A stretch of 5,238 nt of DNA from Gemmatimonadota bacterium (GTDB lineage: Bacteria; Gemmatimonadota; Gemmatimonadetes; Longimicrobiales; Gaopeijiaceae). The position numbers and the translations under genes are program-made. Positions 1 through 5,205 of this stretch are shown in pieces (positions within the stretch are counted from its first letter, which is position 1; every line of letters starts with the position of its first letter). The stretch spans positions 16,080 through 21,317 of the forward strand of contig PCCM01000081.1 in NCBI GenBank assembly GCA_002731735.1, given 5' to 3'. Under the pieces are notes generated by a model that was not told the DNA's origin, made no database searches, and saw only the letters and a list, made by a program, of their open reading frames with translations.

Positions 1-1
1 G

Positions 2-493
2 CTAGACATTCCGCTCACCTCCTTGACCGAAACTCCTGTTCTCGATTTGACGATCGACGGGGCCGATGAGGTCGATCCGGAGTTGAATGTTATCAAGGGC
101 CTCGGGGGCGCGCTTCTCCGAGAAAAAATGGTGGCCCAGGCCTCTCGGCGGTTGGCGATCATGGTCGACGATAGCAAGATGGTGCCCGCACTTGGTACAC
201 AGTGTCCCGTGCCGGTGGAGGTCGTGCAGTTCGGGTGGGAAGTCCACGGCCCATTCGTGGAGTCGTGCGGGGCCGATCCTGTGCTCCGTGTGGGGCCGGA
301 CGGAGAACCGACGGTCACGGACAATGGCAACTACATCATCGACTGCCACTTCCCTGGAGGAGTCGATGACCCCGAAGGTTTCGAGCGAGCCATTCGTGCG
401 AGAGCGGGGGTGGTGGAATCCGGGCTCTTTCTCGGGATGGCCACTCAAGTGTTAGTAAGCGGTTCTGATGGTGTGAAGAAGCTCTCGAGATGA
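2..493 (+). CDS. rpiA: Ribose-5-phosphate isomerase A, C-terminal part (5' end outside window)
   Basis: RpiA interconverts ribose 5-phosphate and ribulose 5-phosphate in the cytosolic non-oxidative pentose phosphate pathway. The frame is open from base 2 and gives 163 residues. The DGADE motif lies at fragment residues 19-23 and KGLGGALLREK at 32-42. Asp19, Asp22, Lys32 and Glu41 have the same spacing as catalytic Asp81, Asp84, Lys94 and Glu103 of E. coli RpiA. Further on, PVPVEVVQFGW, VTDNGNYIIDC and the C-terminal GLFLGMA block are family hallmarks. From this alignment about 60 residues are missing at the N-terminus; a TTG at base 23 could be miscalled as a start but is internal. The TGA stop overlaps the rpe ATG by four bases (ATGA), so the two are translationally coupled. 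RpiA and Rpe share ribulose 5-phosphate, which fits the pairing. Identification is near certain. Confidence 0.96.
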   Translation, partial: LDIPLTSLTETPVLDLTIDGADEVDPELNVIKGLGGALLREKMVAQASRRLAIMVDDSKMVPALGTQCPVPVEVVQFGWEVHGPFVESCGADPVLRVGPDGEPTVTDNGNYIIDCHFPGGVDDPEGFERAIRARAGVVESGLFLGMATQVLVSGSDGVKKLSR

Positions 494-1176
494 CGGTTCT
501 GATCTCACCATCCATTCTTTCCGCGGACTTCGGGCGTTTGGCTGAGCAGGTGTCGGAGGCGGCCGAAGCGGGAGCGGACTGGATTCACGTTGACGTCATG
601 GATGGTCACTTCGTCCCCAACATCACGATCGGACCTGCGGTCACGTCCGCTGTGCGCGCGGCTACGGACCTTCCTGTCGACGTGCACTTGATGATCGAAG
701 AACCCGACCAGTACCTCTCCGCGTTTGCGGATGCCGGGGCCGATTACATCACGGTTCACCAGGAGGTGTGCCCTCACCTGCACAGGACCGTCGAGCGCAT
801 ACGCGAACTGGGCATTCGCCCTGGTGTGACGCTCAATCCAGATACATCCCTCGACACGCTGATGGAGGTCATTCCCGAGATCGACCTGGCTTTGATCATG
901 TCGGTAAACCCGGGGTTCGGAGGGCAGTCGTACATCCCCGCGAGTACTGAGAAAATCCGGCGGCTCCGGACGATGCTGGATGAGTGCGGCGCGAACGGTG
1001 CCGAACTCGAAGTGGATGGCGGCATAAACGTCGGCACCGCGGGGGCGGCGAGCCGTGCGGGGGCCTCCGTGCTCGTGGCCGGGGCGGCCGTATTCCGGCA
1101 TCCGGATGGAATCGCGGAGGCGATCCGGCTGATTCGACGTGCGGCCGAGGAGGTTGGAGCGGACGGAGCCTCGTGA
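490..1176 (+). CDS. rpe: Ribulose-phosphate 3-epimerase
   Basis: Rpe is a cytosolic metal-dependent TIM-barrel enzyme that interconverts ribulose 5-phosphate and xylulose 5-phosphate. The 228-residue product has the usual family length. It opens with ISPSILSADF and carries HVDVMDGHFVPN (residues 33-44), DVHLMI (64-69), the phosphate-loop region MSVNPGFGGQ (137-146) and EVDGGIN (174-180). The metal ligands expected from family structures are present as His33, Asp35, His66 and Asp176; the two Asp are also the acid/base pair. The start is the ATG inside the ATGA overlap with rpiA. No strong ribosome binding site precedes it, so it probably relies on ribosomes finishing rpiA. Its own stop overlaps the next start as GTGA. 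The last dozen residues (RRAAEEVGADGAS) extend slightly past the conserved core. Nothing is broken or missing. Confidence 0.97.
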   Translation: MTVLISPSILSADFGRLAEQVSEAAEAGADWIHVDVMDGHFVPNITIGPAVTSAVRAATDLPVDVHLMIEEPDQYLSAFADAGADYITVHQEVCPHLHRTVERIRELGIRPGVTLNPDTSLDTLMEVIPEIDLALIMSVNPGFGGQSYIPASTEKIRRLRTMLDECGANGAELEVDGGINVGTAGAASRAGASVLVAGAAVFRHPDGIAEAIRLIRRAAEEVGADGAS

Positions 1177-1910
1177 GCCAGCCGACGCTTCTGGCCGTGC
1201 TGGCGCACCCGGACGACGAGGTCCTCTGTGCCGGCACTCTACTCGCTCAACGTGCCGCCGGATCGAGGGTCATAATCCTCTGGCTCACGCGAGGGGAAAT
1301 GACGGATGCGTGGGGCCCGCTCCCGATGGCGGAAGTGGCCGAGCGCAGGATGGAACTGGGCATGCAGGTGGCGCAGTGTTTGGGAGTGGAAGGCCGCTTC
1401 CTCTCGTTTCCGGATTCCGCGGTCCAGGCGACGCCCGAAGCCGGCGACGAAGTCGCCAGGGTCATGGCGGAAATCAAGCCCAGTGGGCTCATTACCTGGG
1501 GGGACGCCTGGACGAGAGGGTTTCGGCACCCCGACCACCAGGCGACGGGGAAAATTGCGCGCGATGCGGTCAATTTCGCGCGTATTGCCAAAGTTGTCGC
1601 GCCCGAGCAACCGCACAGAGCGTTCTGCCCGATCTTCACTTTGCGCGGTGTGCACTCCAGCCTTCCAACCGTCGCGCTTGACGTAGGTGGGTATGCTGAC
1701 AAGATATTTGAAGTAGCGGAGATTTATCGGCGGGCCATCGGATTCGGGGCCCCCGAGTGGATCGAAGGCCGTCTTCGCTCGGCCGGAGGTCGCTGGGATC
1801 GAGATCTGGTCGAAGAATTCGACGCTTGGGAGACGGGGTCCGGGCTGGTCGATCGGTTGTTGCCGCATCGGGACGGACCATTTTTTCATCATCCTGAGAG
1901 GGAAGGCTGA
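1173..1910 (+). CDS. PIG-L/LmbE-family zinc-dependent deacetylase
   Basis: The 245-residue product belongs to the PIG-L/LmbE superfamily, whose members remove acetyl groups from N-acetylglucosamine-type amino sugars (MshB, BshB, PIG-L) and related compounds. AHPDDE lies at residues 11-16 and HPDH at 119-122. By comparison with MshB, His12, Asp15 and His122 should bind zinc and Asp14 should be the catalytic base. The LTRGE segment (38-42) is also typical. I chose GTG at 1173 because the conserved fold begins almost at once, GGAG lies four bases upstream, and it makes a GTGA overlap with rpe. The frame stays open upstream to 984, but that stretch is the antiphase of rpe and not protein-like. 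It is the last gene of the rpiA-rpe operon. Family membership is firm. The substrate is not: the second motif is HPDH, not the HIDH I recall for BshB1, so a bacillithiol role is not supported. Confidence 0.92.
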   Translation: MSQPTLLAVLAHPDDEVLCAGTLLAQRAAGSRVIILWLTRGEMTDAWGPLPMAEVAERRMELGMQVAQCLGVEGRFLSFPDSAVQATPEAGDEVARVMAEIKPSGLITWGDAWTRGFRHPDHQATGKIARDAVNFARIAKVVAPEQPHRAFCPIFTLRGVHSSLPTVALDVGGYADKIFEVAEIYRRAIGFGAPEWIEGRLRSAGGRWDRDLVEEFDAWETGSGLVDRLLPHRDGPFFHHPEREG

Positions 1911-1925
1911 ACGTGGTCCGGATCG

Positions 1926-1960
1926 TTCGCGAATCGCCAAGGTTGAACCTTCCCTTAGGG
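1926..1960. promoter_or_regulatory. Cluster of three short palindromes upstream of the TIGR01777 gene
   Basis: The 52-base gap between two + strand genes holds TTCGCGAA (1926-1933), AAGGTTGAACCTT (1939-1951, perfect 6-base arms about a central G) and CCCTTAGGG (1952-1960, 4-base arms about a central T). The last ends two bases before the ATG at 1963, where a Shine-Dalgarno motif would be expected and none is seen. The middle palindrome can also fold as a 5-bp stem with a TGA loop. This arrangement suggests an operator or an RNA element controlling initiation, or a weak operon end. Function is inferred only from symmetry and position. Confidence 0.3.
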
Positions 1961-1962
1961 CC

Positions 1963-3348
1963 ATGTCTGACTTCGTTCTCCGAACCCGTCTGAACCATGC
2001 TGTCGCTGATGTGTTCGCGTGGCATATGCGCCCCGGAGCCCTCGAACGACTGATCCCGCCGTGGGAGTCGGTTACGATCAAGAGCCGCGAGGGAACTCCG
2101 GCGACGGGCGGGCGGGTCACATTTCGTGTGCGCCGTGGTGCGGCCGAGGTCACGTTTGAGGTTCGCCACACCGATTTCGAGCCGGACCACCTCTTCCGCA
2201 ACGAACAAGTCCGAGGGCCGTTCACCCGATGGGTCCACACTCACCGCTTCGAGCCCGATGACGGGGGCGGATGTGTTGTGGAGGATCATGTGGATTGGGA
2301 GTTGCCCATGGGTGCCACCGGTCGTCTGCTGGGTGGGTCGAGCGTCGAGGTGGAGCTCGAGCGGCTCTTCACGTTTCGGCACCGTCGCCTCGGGGACGAC
2401 CTCGACCGAATCAAACGGCATGGGGATGAGGCGCCCCTGGCTGTTGGGGTCACGGGATCGAGTGGGCTGATCGGCCGCACCCTTTGCAACGTACTCACGA
2501 CAGGTGGACACCGTGTCGTTCGTGTGGTTCGGAACCTGAAAACGCGGAAGTCTGAAGACGCACTTTGGGACCCGATCGAGGGCACGGTCGAGGAAGAAAG
2601 GCTCGAGGGACTCGACGCGGTAGTACACCTGGCAGGGGAGCCCCTACTCGGTCTGCGTTGGACCGAGGAGAAGAAGAAGCGCATCTGGGCGAGTAGAATC
2701 GAAGGTACCGAACACATCGCACGCGCCTTAGCACGTCTCCGGCGCCCTCCCCGCGTGCTCGTCTCTGCCTCCGCCGTGGGCTTCTATGGAAACCGAGGCG
2801 ATCAGCGGCTGAGCGAGGATTCCAAGCCCGGGAAGGGATTTCTTGCGAAACTCTGTCAGGCATGGGAGGCGGCCACGTCCCCCGCGGCACGGATGGGCAT
2901 CCGTGTGGCTCACTTGAGGATCGGCCTTACGCTTACGCCGTCCGGAGGCGCGCTCGGCACCATGATTCTCCCGTTCAAGGTCGGAATCGGCGGACGGATC
3001 GGGAGTGGGCGGCAGTATGTGGGTTGGATCGATCACGACGATTTGTTGAGCCTGATCCTCCACGTCATCCGAACGCCATCGATTCGAGGAGCGGTGAACG
3101 CAACGGCTCCCTATGCCGTTCCCAACTCCACGTTTACCGGGACGCTGGGCCGTGTACTGGATCGCCCAACCTTCCTCCCCCTACCGGCCCTGGCTCTCAA
3201 AGCGCTGTTGGGCGAAATGGGAAAGGAGATGCTGCTGCAGGGGCAGAGGGTCCAGCCCACCGTGGCTGAAAAGACGGGCTTCGAGTTCATGTATCCCGGG
3301 TTGGAAGAATCCCTGCGTCATCAATTGGGGCGAGCTATCTCCCCGTAA
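1963..3348 (+). CDS. SRPBCC domain - TIGR01777-family NAD(P)-binding oxidoreductase fusion
   Basis: The 461-residue protein has three parts. Residues 1 to about 152 look like an SRPBCC (START/cyclase-dehydrase-like) domain, a cavity fold that binds hydrophobic ligands; FVLRTRL at the start and VRGPFTRWVHTHRF (83-96) are typical. Residues 158 to about 400 are an extended-SDR Rossmann domain with VTGSSGLIG (163-171), VVHLAGEPL (220-228), SASAVGFYG (268-276) and GSGRQYVGWIDHDDL (347-361), the signature of the TIGR01777/YfcH family. The end, from about 402, matches the family's C-terminal DUF1731 helix region, with MLLQGQRVQP at 423-432. Relatives include E. coli YfcH and Arabidopsis GIANT CHLOROPLAST 1; some are misnamed SulA. 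The reaction is unknown. Tyr275 is kept, but the position four residues on is Gly, so the classical YxxxK lysine is absent. No in-frame start exists upstream of this ATG before the preceding gene. It is likely cytosolic, with no signal peptide or membrane helix. Confidence 0.9.
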   Translation: MSDFVLRTRLNHAVADVFAWHMRPGALERLIPPWESVTIKSREGTPATGGRVTFRVRRGAAEVTFEVRHTDFEPDHLFRNEQVRGPFTRWVHTHRFEPDDGGGCVVEDHVDWELPMGATGRLLGGSSVEVELERLFTFRHRRLGDDLDRIKRHGDEAPLAVGVTGSSGLIGRTLCNVLTTGGHRVVRVVRNLKTRKSEDALWDPIEGTVEEERLEGLDAVVHLAGEPLLGLRWTEEKKKRIWASRIEGTEHIARALARLRRPPRVLVSASAVGFYGNRGDQRLSEDSKPGKGFLAKLCQAWEAATSPAARMGIRVAHLRIGLTLTPSGGALGTMILPFKVGIGGRIGSGRQYVGWIDHDDLLSLILHVIRTPSIRGAVNATAPYAVPNSTFTGTLGRVLDRPTFLPLPALALKALLGEMGKEMLLQGQRVQPTVAEKTGFEFMYPGLEESLRHQLGRAISP

Positions 3349-3395
3349 GAGGCCTGTGAAACCTCCCTACCGGAGAGAGAACTGCGGCAGGCCTC
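3349..3395. terminator. Inverted repeat spanning the convergent gene ends
   Basis: GAGGCCTG (3349-3356) starts directly after the TAA of the oxidoreductase gene. Its exact complement CAGGCCTC lies at 3388-3395, inside the last codons of trmH. A smaller CTCC/GGAG hairpin (3363-3366 with 3372-3375) nests within. Because it is symmetric it could form in transcripts from either side and end or protect both messages. There is no T-run, so it is not a canonical intrinsic terminator. The symmetry is seen directly; the role is inferred. Confidence 0.35.
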
Positions 3396-4026
3396 CATCC
3401 TCACGGAGCGGCGGGTAGGGCGTTCCCCGGTCACGGCAGTGGCGGGCTATTCGAGGGTACGCCCACTCGAACAGAATGCGCTCCATATCCTCTGGGTCGA
3501 TTCGGGGCTCATCGTACATATGAGCGGCTTCACGTTGGCGAAACGCTTCGAAGAGCAGGAGAGCCGTTGCGACTGACACGTTGAACGATTGGGCCATCCC
3601 CACCATCGGAATCGAGATCCGCCCATCCGCCAACTCAAGTGCCTCGTCGCTCAACCCCAGCAGCTCCGCCCCCATCATGAGGGCGGTGGGCATTGTGAAG
3701 TCCACCTCCCGAAAGTCGACGGCATCGGGACCAGGATGTGCTGCCAGCACCCGGAAACCGCGGCTTTTCAATTCCTTGATCGCTGCCTCGGTTGTGCGAT
3801 GCCTGACCAGTCGAACCCATTTGGCCGTCCCCGCCGAGGTGTGCGGGTGAATCTGAAGACCGTCCTCGGGCGGGATCGCGTGGGCTTCCAACACTCCAAC
3901 CGCGTCACAGTTACGGAGGATCGCCGAAAGGTTGTGGCTCTTGTGAACGCGCTCCATGAGCACCGTGAGGTCAGGTTGCCGCCTGCGTAGGGCTCGAGCC
4001 AGTTTCTGAAAACGTTCTGGGTTCAT
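3367..4026 (-). CDS. trmH: tRNA (guanosine(18)-2'-O)-methyltransferase
   Basis: TrmH (SpoU) is a SPOUT-fold enzyme that transfers methyl from S-adenosylmethionine to the 2'-O of G18 in the tRNA D-loop. The 219 residues follow E. coli TrmH (229) throughout: the N-terminus MNPERFQKLARALRRRQPDL, motif 1 HKSHNLSAILRNCDAVG (28-44) with Asn32 and the essential Arg38, AVDFREVDFT (102-111), motif 2 MMGAELLGLS (117-126) with Glu121, and motif 3 IPMVGMAQSFNVSVATALLLFEA (139-161) with Asn149. The tail, including FEWAYP and TPYPPL, also matches. The shorter end lacks the last residues of the E. coli protein but no motif. The start is the only ATG matching the family N-terminus. It has no ribosome binding site but has a -10-like element six bases upstream. 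It converges with the oxidoreductase gene (18 bases between stops). A tRNA-Leu gene with G18-G19 in its D-loop lies about 380 bases away; this may be coincidence. Confidence 0.96.
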   Translation of the reverse strand: MNPERFQKLARALRRRQPDLTVLMERVHKSHNLSAILRNCDAVGVLEAHAIPPEDGLQIHPHTSAGTAKWVRLVRHRTTEAAIKELKSRGFRVLAAHPGPDAVDFREVDFTMPTALMMGAELLGLSDEALELADGRISIPMVGMAQSFNVSVATALLLFEAFRQREAAHMYDEPRIDPEDMERILFEWAYPRIARHCRDRGTPYPPLREDGGLPQFSLR

Positions 4027-4032
4027 CGCTCA

Positions 4033-4038
4033 ATTGTA
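4033..4038 (-). promoter_or_regulatory. Possible -10 element for trmH (leaderless start)
   Basis: On the - strand TACAAT lies at 4038-4033, six bases before the trmH ATG at 4026. Transcription would begin about at the start codon. That agrees with the absence of any Shine-Dalgarno sequence and suggests a leaderless mRNA. No convincing -35 is present at 17 bases (ATGTCC). Confidence 0.35.
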
Positions 4039-4192
4039 AACGCTATTTGCGTCCCGGACATCTCCAAAGATGAAAGCACGTCGGTCGATAGGATTGACGG
4101 AGGACATGTGAGCAGGTCGAAAGTCACGAATTCGGATGACTTGCTAAGCCAACGGGTTCGACGATCGGGACGAGAGCATACGGGCCGTTGAG

Positions 4193-4261
4193 GCGGAACT
4201 ATGTCAGCTTCTCCGGTACGATGGGTACCGCCTGGTAGGTGAGGCCGTGCTTTAGTTCCGC
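4193..4261. repeat. 9-bp inverted repeat enclosing a nested hairpin
   Basis: GCGGAACTA (4193-4201) is exactly complementary to TAGTTCCGC (4253-4261). Within the 51-base spacer CGGTAC (4214-4219) pairs with GTACCG (4225-4230) over a GATGG loop, and CCT (4231-4233) can pair with AGG (4242-4244). Together these give a multi-helix fold, possible on either strand. It may be a small structured RNA or a relic of a mobile sequence; no known family is recognised. Confidence 0.4.
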
Positions 4262-4409
4262 GAAGGGGGCTTTGGAGAGCAGATGCTGCGCGGTTCCTGC
4301 GACCACTCCCGGCGGCGTCACCTGCCAGTGATGCAACGGCCTTCGGCGCTTTTCGGTCGAATCCGTCAACGTTAGGTTCTACGCCGCCAGTCTCCTGATT
4401 GGGGATCTC

Positions 4410-4492
4410 GCCGGGGTGGCGGAACGGTAGACGCAAGGGACTTAAAATCCCTCGGGAGCAATCCCATGTGGGTTCGATTCCCACCCCCGGCA
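4410..4492 (+). tRNA. tRNA-Leu (anticodon UAA)
   Basis: A complete class II tRNA folds here. The acceptor GCCGGGG (4410-4416) pairs with CCCCGGC (4485-4491). The D-arm stem is GCG/CGC (4419-4421 with 4432-4434) with G18-G19 at 4426-4427. The anticodon stem AGGGA/TCCCT (4436-4440 with 4448-4452) holds loop CTTAAAA, so the anticodon is TAA (4443-4445), reading UUA and, by wobble, UUG. The long variable arm (4453-4467) has a GGGA/TCCC stem with a GCAA loop. The T-arm GTGGG/CCCAC (4468-4472 with 4480-4484) has loop TTCGATT. The discriminator is A4492, as expected for leucine. CCA is not encoded (ACTG follows), so a CCA-adding enzyme must finish it. No duplication of its 3' end, as would mark an integrated element, is seen in the window. 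Confidence 0.97.
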
Positions 4493-4624
4493 CTGGACTC
4501 TGGGCGGTTTTCCACATTCGTCCTCGCGGAGGTCGCCGCTTCGGCTTCCTTGCTAGATGTCGATGTTATCCCGATTCTGGATATGGTTTCCTCATCCTAA
4601 CTCGCTGACACCTGGCCGACGACC

Positions 4625-4936
4625 TCAAACGGCGCCCCGCCGCGGGATGTTCTTCGGTTTGCCGTCCGAGGCGCGCCCTTCGAACCCGGACTGTTTCTTT
4701 TGGCGCTTCGTCGACCGCCTGCGCTTGTCCGAGTCCTTCGTGTCGGCCTCGCCCTCGGCGTCTTTCGCCGCTTTTGGCTTTGCCATGGCTTCCGCTTCGA
4801 GGACTTTGAGCGTTGCGGCGCGTGTGCCCTCGTCCTCGGCCAAGTGACACTTCTTGTACTTCTTGCCGGAGCCACAAAGACAGCGGCCGTTTCGCCCTGT
4901 GGTCTTCAAACGCACTTCGTAGTCGGTGTCAGCCAT
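4625..4936 (-). CDS. Small SEC-C zinc-motif protein
   Basis: The 103-residue protein carries a SEC-C motif near its N-terminus. NGRCLCGSGKKYKKCH (residues 16-31) has the CxCx8CH zinc-ligand pattern through Cys19, Cys21, Cys30 and His31. SEC-C motifs occur at the C-terminus of SecA, where they bind zinc and contact SecB and ribosomes, and in many small proteins of unknown function. The rest is highly charged: an Ala/Glu/Lys-rich helix-prone stretch (35-65), then a Lys/Arg-rich tail (70-100) containing KRRRSTKRQKKQ and probably disordered, which would suit nucleic acid or ribosome binding. The ATG at 4936 is preceded by GAGAGG four bases upstream. It converges with tRNA-Leu, and the 132-base spacer shows no strong terminator. 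There is no SecA domain, so it should not be named SecA. The motif is certain; the cellular role is unknown. Confidence 0.85.
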   Translation of the reverse strand: MADTDYEVRLKTTGRNGRCLCGSGKKYKKCHLAEDEGTRAATLKVLEAEAMAKPKAAKDAEGEADTKDSDKRRRSTKRQKKQSGFEGRASDGKPKNIPRRGAV

Positions 4937-4960
4937 TGGGCCTCTCGATGGTTCGGGGTC

Positions 4961-4988
4961 GATTGCGTGCCCGCCTATGAACGCAATC
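4961..4988. promoter_or_regulatory. 8-bp inverted repeat in the SEC-C gene leader
   Basis: GATTGCGT (4961-4968) and its exact complement ACGCAATC (4981-4988) are separated by 12 bases. The element lies 25-52 bases before the SEC-C start codon. Arm spacing centre to centre is 20 bases, about two helical turns, as in dimeric repressor operators. It could instead form a hairpin in the 5' leader. No clear -10/-35 pair was found around it. Confidence 0.35.
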
Positions 4989-5001
4989 TAACCGACTCGA
5001 A

Positions 5002-5016
5002 GTGGATGGAGTCCAC
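5002..5016. repeat. Short hairpin-forming inverted repeat
   Basis: GTGGA (5002-5006) pairs with TCCAC (5012-5016) over a five-base loop, 14 bases from the larger inverted repeat at 4961-4988. At five base pairs it may be chance; it is listed because it adds to the symmetry of this leader region. Confidence 0.2.
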
Positions 5017-5177
5017 GTAGGGCCGGCGTAACGGTTCCTCAGAAGCGGATTCTTAGAGTAGTCGAGTCCCATCTTGTTGATGGAGAACACTATGCGACGG
5101 ACTGGCACCTGCACCCACGTCAATGGAGCCGTCACGATGACCTGGGCTTCGGACGCCGTTACCGACTCGGGTTCAAT

Positions 5178-5205
5178 AGTTAATTCGCAACAGTTAATTC
5201 GCAAC
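5178..5205. repeat. Perfect tandem duplication of a 14-bp unit
   Basis: AGTTAATTCGCAAC occurs twice head to tail without any mismatch (5178-5191 and 5192-5205). It is much richer in A and T than its surroundings. A GTTAAC palindrome (5210-5215) follows directly. Such doubled AT-rich sites often bind regulators or form part of a promoter; no regulator can be named. No third copy is seen before the window ends. Confidence 0.6.

Larger units (their letters stand above)
4027..4409. other. 383-base intergenic stretch between trmH and tRNA-Leu
   Basis: No intact gene is supported here. The - strand frame open across it (4023-4517) runs antisense through the tRNA and gives an unstructured, low-complexity translation, so I reject it. 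On the + strand one frame, interrupted by stops at 4109, 4145, 4253 and 4373, contains a 35-codon protein-like piece (4148-4252) that could be a decayed gene. The same place holds a nested inverted repeat (4193-4261). The promoter of tRNA-Leu should lie at the right end of the stretch, but I could not pick a good -35/-10 pair. Confidence 0.5.

Noticed and set aside
2..493. rpiA as a broken gene with a TTG start at 23
   Set aside because: The frame is open through base 2 with conserved sequence before the TTG, so the gene is cut by the window edge and not damaged.
1239..2628. Long - strand open frames (1239-2240 and 1636-2628, over 300 codons each)
   Set aside because: They lie antisense to the PIG-L and oxidoreductase genes, which have clear family motifs. 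Their translations are Arg/Pro/Ser-rich with no recognisable domain, the usual shadow of GC-rich coding DNA.
4410..4492. tRNA-Leu as an integration site for a mobile element
   Set aside because: No integrase gene and no repeat of the tRNA 3' end is seen in the window.
4023..4517. A 164-codon - strand frame across the tRNA and the intergenic gap
   Set aside because: Its N-terminal part (GVGIEPTWDCSR-like) is the familiar spurious antisense translation of a tRNA-Leu gene, and the rest shows no domain.
4535..4551. GCCG-CTT-CGGC hairpin followed by TTCCTT as a terminator for tRNA-Leu
   Set aside because: A four-base stem with a broken T-tract is too weak to call.
4399..4847. + strand frames over tRNA-Leu and antisense to the SEC-C gene
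   Set aside because: One starts inside the tRNA and the other is antisense to a gene with an intact CxCx8CH motif. Neither looks like a protein.
4929..5204. 91-codon - strand frame ending eight bases inside the SEC-C gene
   Set aside because: It needs a TTG start inside the tandem repeat, has no ribosome binding site, and the second half is Arg-rich and shapeless. Coupling to the SEC-C gene is conceivable but unsupported.
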